DNA of 64,000 nucleotides, taken from assembly GCA_963711675.1 (NCBI GenBank), contig CAVQFB010000006.1:310001-374000 (forward strand), read 5' to 3'. Source of the stretch: CAVQFB01 sp963711675. GTDB taxonomy: Bacteria; Acidobacteriota; Terriglobia; Terriglobales; Acidobacteriaceae. Made by a program: the position numbers and the translations under genes. Under the pieces are notes generated by a model that saw only the letters and a program-made list of their open reading frames with translations, had not been told where the DNA came from and searched no databases. Shown here piece after piece: positions 21,446-30,159 of this stretch. The first letter of the stretch is position 1, and the number at the start of each line of letters is the position of its first letter.

Positions 21446-22270
21446 TTGCAACTTGGTTGTCATCCCGAGCCAGCGTTCTTTGCGCAGCGAGGGACCTGGG
21501 CGAGCCGCGAGAAGCGTCGCGCTTTCTGCGACGCCGATAACGAGCGTCTGGCTCGCATCTTTACCAAGTTGAAAACCGTACTCCTAGCCTCTGTCTTGAC
21601 TCTTGCGAGTTCGACGGCTACTGCCCAGATGCGAGGCAGCGCGTCCAGTTTTGCCGCGCACCCAACCGGCGCTCATTTTCGCGGATCGATTGTCACCGCG
21701 GGAACGCAGTTCTCCCACTCCCACGGACGCAATCCGTTCTTCCCCGGCGCATACTTTCTTGGCGACACCTGGCTGCCGGACGATTCTTACTCCGTCGCTC
21801 AGCCCGCGCCTCCGGTCATCGTGATCCAACCCGACTCTTCCCCGAAAGAAGCCGTCGCTCCGTCGCCAGCGCGCGATCCTCTCCTCATCGAGTTGCAGGG
21901 GAATCGCTACGTACGCTACGACGGCTCAGAGCACTCCTCAGATCTGCACGCCGCAAATATCTCGCCTGACTACTCCGGAAGCATCGGCACGGAACCTTCC
22001 GCCCCGCGCCCCGCTCACGCCACCACTCCAGCGCCAGACCTTCCACCTGCCACGCTGATCTTTCTCGACGGCCGCCATGAGGAAGCGACCAACTACGCAA
22101 TCGTCAGCGGTGTGATGTATCTACACTCCGACTATTGGACCAGCGGCGCGTGGGCCAAACGAATTCAACTCGCCGAACTCGACATTCCCGCCACTCTCAA
22201 GGCCAACCAGGAACGCGGCGTGAAATTCGCGCTTCCCTCGGCACCGAATGAAGTCGTCACCCGCCCCTGA
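21446..22270 (+). CDS. Secreted protein, paralogue of the preceding gene
   Basis: The open frame is 274 codons, but its first 40 codons overlap a copy of the dispersed TCATCCCGAGC repeat. The likely start is TTG 21569, giving 233 residues with a signal peptide LKTVLLASVLTLASSTATAQ. The C-terminal domain (ATLIFLDGRHEEATNYAIV then LAELDIPATLKANQERGVKF) matches the end of the upstream gene, indicating a tandem duplication. Function is unknown. Confidence 0.6.
   Translation: MQLGCHPEPAFFAQRGTWASREKRRAFCDADNERLARIFTKLKTVLLASVLTLASSTATAQMRGSASSFAAHPTGAHFRGSIVTAGTQFSHSHGRNPFFPGAYFLGDTWLPDDSYSVAQPAPPVIVIQPDSSPKEAVAPSPARDPLLIELQGNRYVRYDGSEHSSDLHAANISPDYSGSIGTEPSAPRPAHATTPAPDLPPATLIFLDGRHEEATNYAIVSGVMYLHSDYWTSGAWAKRIQLAELDIPATLKANQERGVKFALPSAPNEVVTRP
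21461..21505 (+). repeat. Dispersed TCATCCCGAGC-type repeat
   Basis: CATCCCGAGC followed by GCGCAGCGAGGGACCT has the same layout (TCATCC-GAGC ... GCGAGGGATCT) as copies at 22392, 28295, 28464, 29554, 54917 and 55629. It lies between two paralogous secreted-protein genes. Confidence 0.5.
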
Positions 22271-22379
22271 GTTCGTCCTCGAATATCCGACGCACCTCAT
22301 GTCTCCTTCCATACCCGTAGTGCTGCCGTCTGCACCAAACCACTTCCCTCCCTGAGTCGGTAGTGGCTTGATTCGCCAT

Positions 22380-22442
22380 GCTCTATCGGACGGTCATCCC
22401 GAAGCTCCGCGTTTTCTCCAGCGGAGCGAGGGATCTGGCGTG
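22380..22442 (+). repeat. Dispersed repeat copy with extended homology
   Basis: The stretch CTCTATCGGACGGTCATCCC, then GAAGCTCCGCGTTTTCTCCA, then GCGGAGCGAGGGATCTGGCG is closely similar to 55620-55723 over about 45 bp. It is part of the intergenic repeat family described under findings. Confidence 0.65.
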
Positions 22443-22518
22443 TATCCGTAACGCCATCAGGAACCAAACTGCACCACTCCACCACCTTTTCCGCCTCAGA
22501 AAATCGGCCCCGGCATGG

Positions 22519-22524
22519 TATAAT
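22519..22524 (+). promoter_or_regulatory. Extended -10 (TGg-TATAAT), putative gyrA promoter
   Basis: A consensus TATAAT is preceded by TGG, about 209 bp before the gyrA ATG. The leader between them contains no gene but ends in a heptamer array. Confidence 0.6.
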
Positions 22525-22673
22525 TATTCATCTCTGAGAGCCGATTAACTTCCTGTAAATGCAACTATTTACGTTGATTCAATGGTTGGGAATTCTGCCG
22601 CAGCGGAGCCCGTTAGATTTGGTTTTAGCAAGGTGCGGACAGAGCTGCCGCGAAGCGAACCCACGAGAAATTG

Positions 22674-22729
22674 AAAACTGCCAACTGAGAACTAGGAACT
22701 AGCAACTAGCAACTAGCAACTGAGAACTG
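22674..22729 (+). repeat. Heptanucleotide-phased array in gyrA leader
   Basis: Eight consecutive seven-base units: AAAACTG, CCAACTG, AGAACTA, GGAACTA, GCAACTA, GCAACTA, GCAACTG, AGAACTG. They end three bases before the ATG of gyrA, leaving no room for a normal Shine-Dalgarno. Confidence 0.7.
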
Positions 22730-22732
22730 CCC

Positions 22733-25407
22733 ATGGCTGACGACCAGAATCCCGAACTACCCTTGACTCCCCCACCCGGCGGCGACGGCGAGCCCCGGCG
22801 CGCTGAACATTCAACCCGTCAACATTGAAGAGGAGATGCGCCGGTCGTATCTCGACTACTCAATGTCGGTGATCATCGGCCGCGCGCTGCCCGATGTGCG
22901 CGACGGACTGAAGCCGGTGCATCGCCGCATTCTCTACACCATGCAGCAGATGGGCCTGCTGCCGAATCGAGGCCACGCGCAAGTGCGCCCGGATCGTCGG
23001 CGAAGTCATGGGCAAGTATCATCCGCATGGAAATCTGGCGGTCTATGACGCCCTGGTGCGTTTGGCGCAGCCCTTCGCCATGCGTTATCCGCTGGTGGAT
23101 GGACAAGGCAACTTCGGTTCGGTCGATGGCGATCCGCCAGCGGCGGATCGGTACACGGAAGCGAAGCTCACGCGCGTTTCGTCGGCGTTGTTGGAGGATC
23201 TCGACAAAGAGACCGTCGACTTTCGTCCGAACTACGACGGCAACGAAGTCGAGCCCGACGTTCTGCCCACGCGCATCCCGAACCTGCTGGTGAACGGTTC
23301 GGACGGAATCGCCGTCGGCATGGCGACCAAGATTCCTCCGCACAACCTGACCGAGATCGTCGATGCCACCATCACGCTGGTGAACAATCCCAACGCGCAG
23401 CTCGGAGATTTTGAAGTTCGTGCAGGGCCCCGACTTCCCCACCGCCGGCATCATTCACGGCAAGAGCCGGAATCTGCGAGGCCTACACGCACCGGCCGCG
23501 GCCGTTTCATGATGCGCGCCAAAGCTGCCATCGAAACTTTCAACAAAGACCGCCAGGCCATCGTCGTCACCGAAATTCCTTATCAGGTGAACAAGGCGCG
23601 GCTGATCGAGCGCATCGCGCAATCTGGTCAACGACAAAGACATCGAAGACATCTCCGACATCCGCGACGAAAGCGACCGCGACGGCATGCGCATCGTCAT
23701 CGAACTTAAGCGTGGCGCCGAGCCGCAGATCGTCCTCAACCAGCTCTTCAAGCACACCTCGATGCAGGAAGGTTTCAGCATGATCTTCCTGGCCGTGGTG
23801 AACAATCAGCCCAAGGAAATGGGGCTGATCGCAGGCCATGCAGCACTTCATTGATCACCGTGTCGACGTTGTGCGCCGCCGCACCGCCTATCTGCTCGCC
23901 AAAGCCAAAGAGCGCGAGCACATCCTCGAAGGCTACAAGACCGCGCTCGATCACCTCGATAACGTGATCACAATCATTCGCGGCAGCGCCAATCGCGCCG
24001 AAGCCCGCGAAAATTTGGTCGCGTATTTTGCGCGGCAAGAAAATCGACATCAACGTCACCGGCCGCGCGCCCAAGCTCGATCCCGAAAAGCCATTCACCG
24101 CGATTCAGGCCGACGCCATCCTCGAACTGCAATTGCATCGTCTGACCCGGCTCTCCATCGACGAAATCACGCAAGGAACTCGGACCACGTGCGCGAAAGC
24201 ATCGCCGAATTCGAATCCATTCTCGGCGTCGGAGAAAAAAGCTTCGCAGCGTCATCGTCAAAGAACTGGAAGAAGTGAAAAAGCTCTACGGCGACGAACG
24301 CCGCACCGTCATTGAAGACGAAGCCGCCGAGATCAAGCTCGAAGACCTGATCGCCGACGAGCAGGTGGCCGTCACCGTAAGCCATGGCGGTTACATGAAG
24401 CGCACGGCGATCTCCACTTACCGCAAGCAGCGGCGCGGCGGCACGGGCCGCACCGGCATGAAGACGCGCGACGAGGATTTCGTCGAGCATCTGTTCATCG
24501 CCTCGACCCACGCCTACATTCTGATCTTCACCAATACCGGCCGCGTTTACTGGCTGAAGGTGTACGAAATTCCCGACATCGGCGCCGCCGGCAAAGGCAA
24601 GCACGTCGGCAATCTCGTTGGACTGCAGCCCGGCGAGACGGTTCGCACCATGGTCGCCGTACGCAATCTGGAAGAAGAGGACCAGTACATCTTTTTCGCC
24701 ACCCGCAATGGCACGGTAAAGAAAACTGAGCTGAAAGATTTCTCTCACGTGCGCTCGATCGGCATCATCGCCATCAGCATCGAGCAGGGCGATGAGCTGG
24801 TTGCGGTTCGCATCACCGACGGACACCAGATCGTCTTCCTGGCTTCGCACGACGGCCAAGCCATCCGCTTCGACGAAAGACGACGTCCGCTCCATGGGCC
24901 GAAACGCCGCCGGCGTTCGCGGCATGAAGCTCGACAAGGGCGACTACATCGTCGGCATGGCCACGACGCCGAAAGACCTCAAGCAGGCCGAAGCCGCCGT
25001 CGCAGAGGCACAAAGCCAAGGCCGGCGTGCCTGAAGCGACTGCCACCGAGAGACCAGTTCCGATCAGCGGTTCGCTGATTCTGTCCGTGACTGAAAACGG
25101 CTACGGCAAGCGCACTCCCGCCGACGAATATCGACTGCAAGGACGCGGCGGTTCGGGCGTCATCAACGTCAAGACCACCGAACGCAACGGCAAAGTGGTG
25201 GGCATCGCGCAGGTCACGGAAGAATCCGAAGTCATGCTGATCAGCCAGTACGGCAAAATCATCCGCATGGAGTCGAGCACGATCCGCGAGTCGGGACGCT
25301 CCGCCCAAGGGGTCCGCCTGTTGCAGATCGAATCGGGCGACCGCGTTGCGGCAGCTGTAGTGATCCCGGCAGAAGAAGACACAGGAAACGGGAGCCTGAT
25401 ACAGTAA
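22733..25407 (+). CDS. gyrA: DNA gyrase subunit A (14 apparent single-base insertions)
   Basis: GyrA is the DNA breakage-reunion subunit of gyrase. Conserved blocks are clear but lie in all three frames: RRSYLDYSMSVIIGRALPDV, GKYHPHG, the catalytic tyrosine in AADRYTEAK, IPPHNLTEI, and C-terminal pinwheel blades starting at QRRGGTG (GyrA box QRRGGKG). Removing one base at each of 14 places (about 22793, 22971, 23409, 23467, 23492, 23623, 23831, 24026, 24175, 24182, 24228, 24235, 24876, 25016) gives an uninterrupted 886-residue protein. The codon at the Ser83 position reads Leu. The start MADDQNPELP is at ATG 22733. Confidence 0.93.
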
Positions 25408-25535
25408 AGGGGCATCGAAAACCCGACCGTAACTTGCGTGATACTTGACAGTGGATAATCATAGGATTACGGTTCGCATCCAAGTACCAGTAACCTTCGC
25501 AAGAGGCCGTGTGGCCTTCAGTAAGGAGAATTCCA

Positions 25536-25700
25536 GTGCCAGAGCCGAATGAGAATCACACCGGCGAAACCGCGCTCGATCCCGAGCAGGTTCGGCTCGC
25601 TTTGGAACAGGGCATTGAGCGAGTGAACAACGCTCTCACGATATTAGAAGAGGCCCAAAAGACGCGAGAGGAAGTCTTCGAGTTGGTAGTGAGCGTGTAA
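25536..25700 (+). CDS. Small acidic helical protein upstream of a possible papain-like gene
   Basis: A 54-residue protein starts at GTG 25536 behind AAGGAG (25523-25528). A charged helix (LDPEQVRLALEQGIERVNNA then LTILEEAQKTREEVFELVV) makes up most of it and looks coiled-coil-like. It ends 7 bp before the next gene and is probably cotranscribed with it. Function is unknown; a regulator, leader or substrate role for the downstream protein is conceivable but unproven. Confidence 0.6.
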   Translation: MPEPNENHTGETALDPEQVRLALEQGIERVNNALTILEEAQKTREEVFELVVSV

Positions 25701-25707
25701 GTTCTGA

Positions 25708-27201
25708 ATGTCAACTCTTTTCTCCGTGTCGCCGTTTTCGCAGGAGAACCTTTTTGACGCGCTGAATTGTGACTGCGCAGTCGCGGAAGTGTCTACCAAT
25801 CGTCGAGCAGCCTATCTCTTAGATTACCTTCGCGAAATCGGTGCTCGGACTATCGTCGTCGAGAAGAGATACGTCGATGGAGACTACCTCGATGACTATG
25901 CGAGCTTCTACGCGAAGTGCTTTGAGGAATACCCGAAGACTTGCAAGAGGCTGCATTTTTTTGCAACCGACGCGAACGAGGGACAATTCCGCGACATTAT
26001 CACCAACAGGATCGAGGCAGACGCGGCACAAGCCTTCGCGGACTCATACCTGGGTTTTGTTGTCGCTCGTCCGCTCCCCCGGGCAATCATCGGGCGCACT
26101 GTACTGAAAACATACCCACCTGCCTCGGGCCGCAGAAACTACACTTGTACGAAGACCTACGACGTGAACCTATTCGGTTTCGAACTGCATGTCAAAAGTC
26201 TCGCGTATCAGGAACAAGATCGAGCGTTAGCGGCATGCGCTACAGTTGCCCTTTGGGCGTGTTTTCAGAGAGATCGCGATCTCTTTCAGTCCCTAGCGCC
26301 GACGCCCGCGACAATCACACGATCAGCCAATCGTGTACTTGAAGACGCTCGACCGTTCCCTTCCCAAGGTTTGAAGGTGGAACAGGTATGCAATGCGATC
26401 GCTGCGGTCGGGCTCGAACCAGAGGTTATCGAAATCAAGCCAGGCATACCTCTCGTTTCGCTTCTTTATGGCTACCTGAAACTCGGTGCCCCGGTGCTCC
26501 TTGTTGTGAGGATCGCTGGAAACGCTCGACACGCACTTACGCTGACTGGCTTTTCTCTCAATCCGGGCCGCGTGATTTCTTCTGAAGGAGCAGGCCACTC
26601 CACTCCATATTCGTTGATCGGTCTTCGCATCGACGAATTTTACGCTCACGACGATCAAGTTGGGCCGTTCTCAAGGCTGAAGGTTATTCCGCCCACCTCG
26701 CCCAGCGAGACAGTCAGATTCACAGGAGGCTGGCCAAGCGAACTTGTACCAGAGGTTGTAGTGATACCCCTATACACAAAGATTCGGTTGGCATACTTGG
26801 AAGTGCTGCCCTGGCTCGCTCGTCTAGGAGAACTCGTTGCAGTCGTGTCCGCTCCCAGCGACTTCGAATGGGACTTGTTCTTAACGACATCGAACGTCTT
26901 TAAGGCTCAGGCACGGGCTGGTCATGCCGCTGTGCCACCCGACCGACTTGAGAAAGTACTAGTTGAGGGGCACCCTCGTTTTGTTTGGCGAGGCATCCTC
27001 AGGCGCGGGCCACGAGCACTAGTTGAGCTCCTAGTCGACACCACGGCAATGACTCAGTCGTTTCCCGTCAGCCAGTTATGGTGGCACGATGACGTCTTGA
27101 AGAGCTCCCTTAGAAATCTGCTCCGTCTAAGCCAGCTCGAAGCAACTTTAAAGCAGCTCTTGACTACTCGGTTCCTTGAGTTCATTCGAGCCACTTTCTG
27201 A
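25708..27201 (+). CDS. Hypothetical protein with possible papain-like (C39-type) cysteine peptidase domain
   Basis: I do not recognise the 497-residue protein as a whole. The middle part contains QEQDRALAACATVALWACFQ, in which Gln, then Cys in a (C-A-x-x-A-L-W) context, resembles the active-site helix of papain/C39 folds. It is followed about 100 residues later by ARHALTLTGF (possible His) and FYAHDDQVGPF (possible Asp). The N-terminal 150 residues and the C-terminal 150 residues have no recognisable motif. A small helical protein is encoded 7 bp upstream. Codon use appears less GC-biased than in flanking core genes, suggesting acquired DNA. Confidence 0.55.
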   Translation: MSTLFSVSPFSQENLFDALNCDCAVAEVSTNRRAAYLLDYLREIGARTIVVEKRYVDGDYLDDYASFYAKCFEEYPKTCKRLHFFATDANEGQFRDIITNRIEADAAQAFADSYLGFVVARPLPRAIIGRTVLKTYPPASGRRNYTCTKTYDVNLFGFELHVKSLAYQEQDRALAACATVALWACFQRDRDLFQSLAPTPATITRSANRVLEDARPFPSQGLKVEQVCNAIAAVGLEPEVIEIKPGIPLVSLLYGYLKLGAPVLLVVRIAGNARHALTLTGFSLNPGRVISSEGAGHSTPYSLIGLRIDEFYAHDDQVGPFSRLKVIPPTSPSETVRFTGGWPSELVPEVVVIPLYTKIRLAYLEVLPWLARLGELVAVVSAPSDFEWDLFLTTSNVFKAQARAGHAAVPPDRLEKVLVEGHPRFVWRGILRRGPRALVELLVDTTAMTQSFPVSQLWWHDDVLKSSLRNLLRLSQLEATLKQLLTTRFLEFIRATF

Positions 27202-27300
27202 GCGAAAGATAGAACCATTACCTATTCCTGATATTGCATTTCCGGCTCATTCATGGTCATCGGAACGGGTGCTAAAAACAAATACTCAGCAGGAGGCCCA

Positions 27301-27450
27301 CTACTTCCCCTTCTTGGGAGGTGGAGGCGGAGGTGCCGGACGTGGACGAGGAGAGGGTGGCTTTGAAGGACTTGGCTGTTCCCGACGCTCCGGGAGAGGT
27401 CGACTCGGAGGTTTGGAGTCCCCGATTCTCTTTCTGAATCCATTAGTCAT
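27301..27450 (-). CDS. Small proline-rich basic protein
   Basis: A 49-residue frame (MTNGFRKRIGDSKPPSRPLP, then a Pro-rich tail ending PPPPPPKKGK) lies 22 bp downstream of the 27472-28041 gene on the same strand, so it may be the second gene of that operon. A weak GGA lies upstream. A Gly-rich + strand frame covers the same bases and is the less likely one. Confidence 0.4.
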   Translation of the reverse strand: MTNGFRKRIGDSKPPSRPLPERREQPSPSKPPSPRPRPAPPPPPPKKGK

Positions 27451-27471
27451 GGGTCATTCCGTTCTGGATCG

Positions 27472-28041
27472 TCACGGTTGCGTACTCGGAATCTCCTGAC
27501 CGATTGCATTGCACTTGTTAACGTACTTACGAAAACTATCGGAAGCTGATCTCTCCATCAGAAGCTCGAACACGAGGAACTCGATAGTCGCAAAGCCAAC
27601 TGCCCAGTTACAGACAAGCTGCCCGTGCAACAGCCAACCGGCAAACAGTATAAACGCTGCTATAAAGCAACCACCATAGAATTGGTGATACCGGTAGTGT
27701 TCCTCTGCTATAGCCTTGTGCACGGCCAATTTGTCAGAGTCTAGCCTTCTGTAAAGGTCATCAGACAAAGAGTGCTTTCTATAAAGAATCTTCTGAAAAA
27801 TGAAGTACCGCGCCCCGCTAATGCAGACGCCAACACCTACTGCGATCAGGAGGAGGACTAATGATGAACCCGCGGAAGCCTCCGCCTTTAGAATTAGGCC
27901 TAGAAGGTCGGCAACCGCCGGGTACCAATATCCCAGTGCATAAAGCCCAAACATTCCGGGTAACAAGAAGGCTATTAGATAACCAAATGAAGTTGACGTG
28001 AGATCTTTCATTTCAGGTATCGAGCTGTCTTCTTTTCCCAC
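27472..28041 (-). CDS. Hypothetical membrane protein (four TM segments)
   Basis: The 189-residue protein has two hydrophobic segments in the first half (FGYLIAFLLPGMFGLYALGY and LVLLLIAVGVGVCISGARYF) and two in the second (FIAAFILFAGWLL and VGFATIEFLVFELLM). A polar central region contains YRRLDSDKLAVHKAIAEEHY. I do not recognise a family; the overall form is seen in small membrane proteins of accessory loci. Its neighbours are also of unknown function. Confidence 0.6.
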   Translation of the reverse strand: MGKEDSSIPEMKDLTSTSFGYLIAFLLPGMFGLYALGYWYPAVADLLGLILKAEASAGSSLVLLLIAVGVGVCISGARYFIFQKILYRKHSLSDDLYRRLDSDKLAVHKAIAEEHYRYHQFYGGCFIAAFILFAGWLLHGQLVCNWAVGFATIEFLVFELLMERSASDSFRKYVNKCNAIGQEIPSTQP

Positions 28042-28158
28042 GAGTCGGCCACTTCGAGACTTTTTTCTAGTTCAAGACTACCATGCCTTCGATGCTTTTC
28101 TAAAGCTTGGCTTACTAGCTTTTACCGATAGTCTATACGAGTGGCGGGTAGCCGGGTG

Positions 28159-28186
28159 CCCCGCCTCAAGCTTCGCTTGGGCGGGG
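28159..28186. repeat. GC hairpin with CAAG stem (copy 1)
   Basis: CCCCGCC-T-CAAG-CTTCG-CTTG-GGCGGGG folds into an 11-bp stem with one bulge, followed by ATTTT. A close relative lies at 29505-29534. It could terminate transcription or be a dispersed repeat. Confidence 0.55.
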
Positions 28187-28294
28187 ATTTTCTGACGACC
28201 GCACCCTAACTGCGGGAACAATCCCGCCCTCTCCCGCTTACGCGCCGTCTACTGCGATTCGATCTCCACCGTGCCCGACATTTCCCTAAGTAGT

Positions 28295-28353
28295 GTCATC
28301 CTGAGCGGAGTGGAGCGAGTTGCTGGCAACTCGCATCACGAAGTCGAAGGACC
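28295..28353 (+). repeat. Dispersed TCATCCTGAGC repeat copy
   Basis: GTCATCCTGAGCGGAGTGGA begins the unit and TCGAAGGACCT closes it. It faces an inverted copy at 28464-28524 about 110 bp away. Confidence 0.6.
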
Positions 28354-28463
28354 TGCTGTCTGTTGACACCCTCCAACGGCCTCGAGGAATTCTCTCAACA
28401 TAAGCTTCCACAAGAACATCGAGGGAACTCCCGCCTTGGCCGATGCTACCTACCCTCACACAT

Positions 28464-28524
28464 GAGATCCTTCGACTGCGTAACCCGAATCACAAGTGAT
28501 TCGGGCTACTCCGCTCAGGATGAC
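28464..28524 (-). repeat. Dispersed repeat copy, inverted orientation
   Basis: Read on the minus strand it begins GTCATCCTGAGCGGAGTAGC and ends CGAAGGATCTC. The central part contains the palindrome CCCGAATCAC-AAG-TGATTCGGG. Confidence 0.6.
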
Positions 28525-28944
28525 AACGTGGGGAAGGGCGAGGAATCCGCATTCCCTTGTAACAACGAGGTCCGTCGCTCAGGAAGACGGGACCCTCCCA
28601 CACTCTCCCACGTGACCCACGTCCTTGACGGCACATACGCTCCAAGATAATCATCGACTGAAATGTATGACTACGAGTAATAGCCCTGCAGCCGTACCCG
28701 CCAACTCCATATTCCGGAGGATTTTGCCTATAACCCCTTATTCCTCAAAGATTTTGGGGCGATCCTCTGGGCCGGTCTTTTGTTTTCTAGATTTTGCAGA
28801 CCGCAGGGGGGAGGGGGTACCCCTCCCAACCATCGGGAAGCATTCAGCCCACTTGGAAATCTCGGCTCGCAACCTCGTGACAAAAACTCCTCACAGGCGT
28901 ACAGTTCGGCTCGCATTTCGATCACAACTTCAAAGGAGATATGA

Positions 28945-29466
28945 ATGCGCCAACTACTATTCGTCGCCTTATGCTGCGGGCTGTTCGGTTCGGCAGCGAT
29001 GGCTCAGAGCAAGCTCGAAACGAAATGGCACTGCGACAAGCCGTCGGCCATGCAGAAACTCGATGTGGGTGATGTTCCCGATCACAGCTACGTCATCGCG
29101 CAGGGTAGCTGCGCCGCGACCGCGGGCGACAGCCTGTCGGACAAGTCCGGCGCCTATACCGAATTCCAGGAACTCTGGAAAGCAAAGTTCACTAATCATG
29201 GCCGCTTCAATGTGACCACCGGCAGCGGAGACATGGCTTACTACACGTATGAAGGTTCAGGCCCAACCGACATCACGAAGCCTGCCACCAACAAGTGGAA
29301 GATCCACAGCGGCACGGGGAAGGTTAAGGGCATCAACGGTACGGGCGGCTGCACTGGAGCGCGCCACGACGACGGCACGTCCGACTGGACCTGCACCGGC
29401 ACATATTCCATGGGCAAGGAAGGCATGGGCAAAGAAGGAATGGCCAAAGAAGGCATGAAAAAGTAG
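28945..29466 (+). CDS. Secreted protein with GKEGM-repeat tail
   Basis: The 173-residue protein starts at ATG 28945 after AAAGGAGAT. A signal peptide (LLFVALCCGLFGSAAMAQ) is followed by a mature domain with cysteines (WHCDKPSA, GSCAATAG, GGCTGAR, WTCTGTY) that could form disulfides. The C-terminus is a short repeat (MGKEGMGKEGMAKEGMKK). No named family is recognised. Confidence 0.7.
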   Translation: MRQLLFVALCCGLFGSAAMAQSKLETKWHCDKPSAMQKLDVGDVPDHSYVIAQGSCAATAGDSLSDKSGAYTEFQELWKAKFTNHGRFNVTTGSGDMAYYTYEGSGPTDITKPATNKWKIHSGTGKVKGINGTGGCTGARHDDGTSDWTCTGTYSMGKEGMGKEGMAKEGMKK

Positions 29467-29504
29467 GGTAGGTTCTCTGGCATTGGCCAGATCGGCTCTC
29501 GAGA

Positions 29505-29534
29505 CGCCCCGCTCAAGCGCTGCTTGGGCGGGGG
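29505..29534. repeat. GC hairpin with CAAGC stem (copy 2)
   Basis: GCCCCGC-TCAAGC-GCT-GCTTGG-GCGGGGGC forms a long GC stem 40 bp after a stop codon. It is a variant of 28159-28186 and may act as a terminator. Confidence 0.55.
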
Positions 29535-29553
29535 CATTCCAATACGATGAAAT

Positions 29554-29610
29554 GCGGATTCCTCGCCAGGCTCGCCTCCGCAAGCTCAGCTAGCACCGCT
29601 CGGAATGACA
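29554..29610 (-). repeat. Dispersed TCATTCCGAGC repeat copy
   Basis: On the minus strand it reads TGTCATTCCGAGCGGTGC then GGCGAGGAATCCGC. This is the same family as the copies near 22.4, 28.3 and 55.6 kb. Confidence 0.6.
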
Positions 29611-29641
29611 AAAGTGTGAGGGGAGTGGGGAGTCGGCAAGT

Positions 29642-30130
29642 GTGATAACAACCCCGGTGAGCACCACACCATCTTTTCGGCGCGTTGCGGCTCTTTTTTT
29701 CGCTCTTCTTGCCCTGCTCGCGACGCTCTCTGCCCCGCTTGCCATCGCGGGCAAGCACGATGTCGCCATCGCGCTGACCATCGCCAATCTCGAGCTGCAG
29801 TGGGCGAACGCGCAGAAGATCGCTAAGCCCGAAATCGTTGCGCCCATGCTCGCCGAGAGCTTCGTCAACACCGACGTTGATGGCCAGACTTACGGCAAGG
29901 AGCGCACGCTCTCGAACATCAAAAGCGGCGCATGGGAAGAGAACGCGATCAGCGACGTGAAGGTTACGGTTTACGGCAACACAGCCGTCGCGACCGGAAC
30001 ATGGAAGGGGAAAGGTGTCGATAGCAGCGGCACGAAGACCGATCGCCGCGAACGCTGGACCGATACCTGGATCAAGATGTCCGGCGGCAAGTGGCAGTGT
30101 GTCGCGAGCCAGCAGACGGCTGTGAAGTAG
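29642..30130 (+). CDS. Secreted DUF4440/SnoaL-like protein
   Basis: The 162-residue protein has a signal peptide (ALFFALLALLATLSAPLAIA). An NTF2-like fold follows: WANAQKIAKPEIVAPMLAES, then a strand VKVTVYGNTAVATGTW and the end WIKMSGGKWQCVASQQT, which is the DUF4440 pattern. Two further members occur in this window (31520 and 40863, both minus). The start is GTG 29642 or GTG 29657. Confidence 0.75.
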   Translation: MITTPVSTTPSFRRVAALFFALLALLATLSAPLAIAGKHDVAIALTIANLELQWANAQKIAKPEIVAPMLAESFVNTDVDGQTYGKERTLSNIKSGAWEENAISDVKVTVYGNTAVATGTWKGKGVDSSGTKTDRRERWTDTWIKMSGGKWQCVASQQTAVK

Positions 30131-30159
30131 AGGCGATTACGCGCGTTTGGCTCGCAACC

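Larger units (their letters stand above)
28042..28944. other. Repeat-rich intergenic region
   Basis: About 900 bp without a supported gene. It holds a GC hairpin (28159-28186), a + copy (28295-28353) and a - copy (28464-28524) of the TCATCCTGAGC repeat facing each other. Short frames here look like chance. A good AAGGAG (28933-28938) at the far end belongs to the next gene. Confidence 0.6.

Noticed and set aside
22733..25407. gyrA as a pseudogene or as a programmed-frameshift gene
   Set aside because: Conservation is intact in every segment and gyrase is essential; 14 shift sites without a common motif do not fit programmed frameshifting. Sequence error is the simpler explanation.
27176..27499. 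Gly-rich + strand frame
   Set aside because: The Gly-rich protein is the shadow of a Pro-rich minus-strand frame with a better start and operon context.
28625..29215. 196-codon + strand frame
   Set aside because: It overlaps the well-supported secreted protein gene at 28945 in another frame and has no protein-like features.
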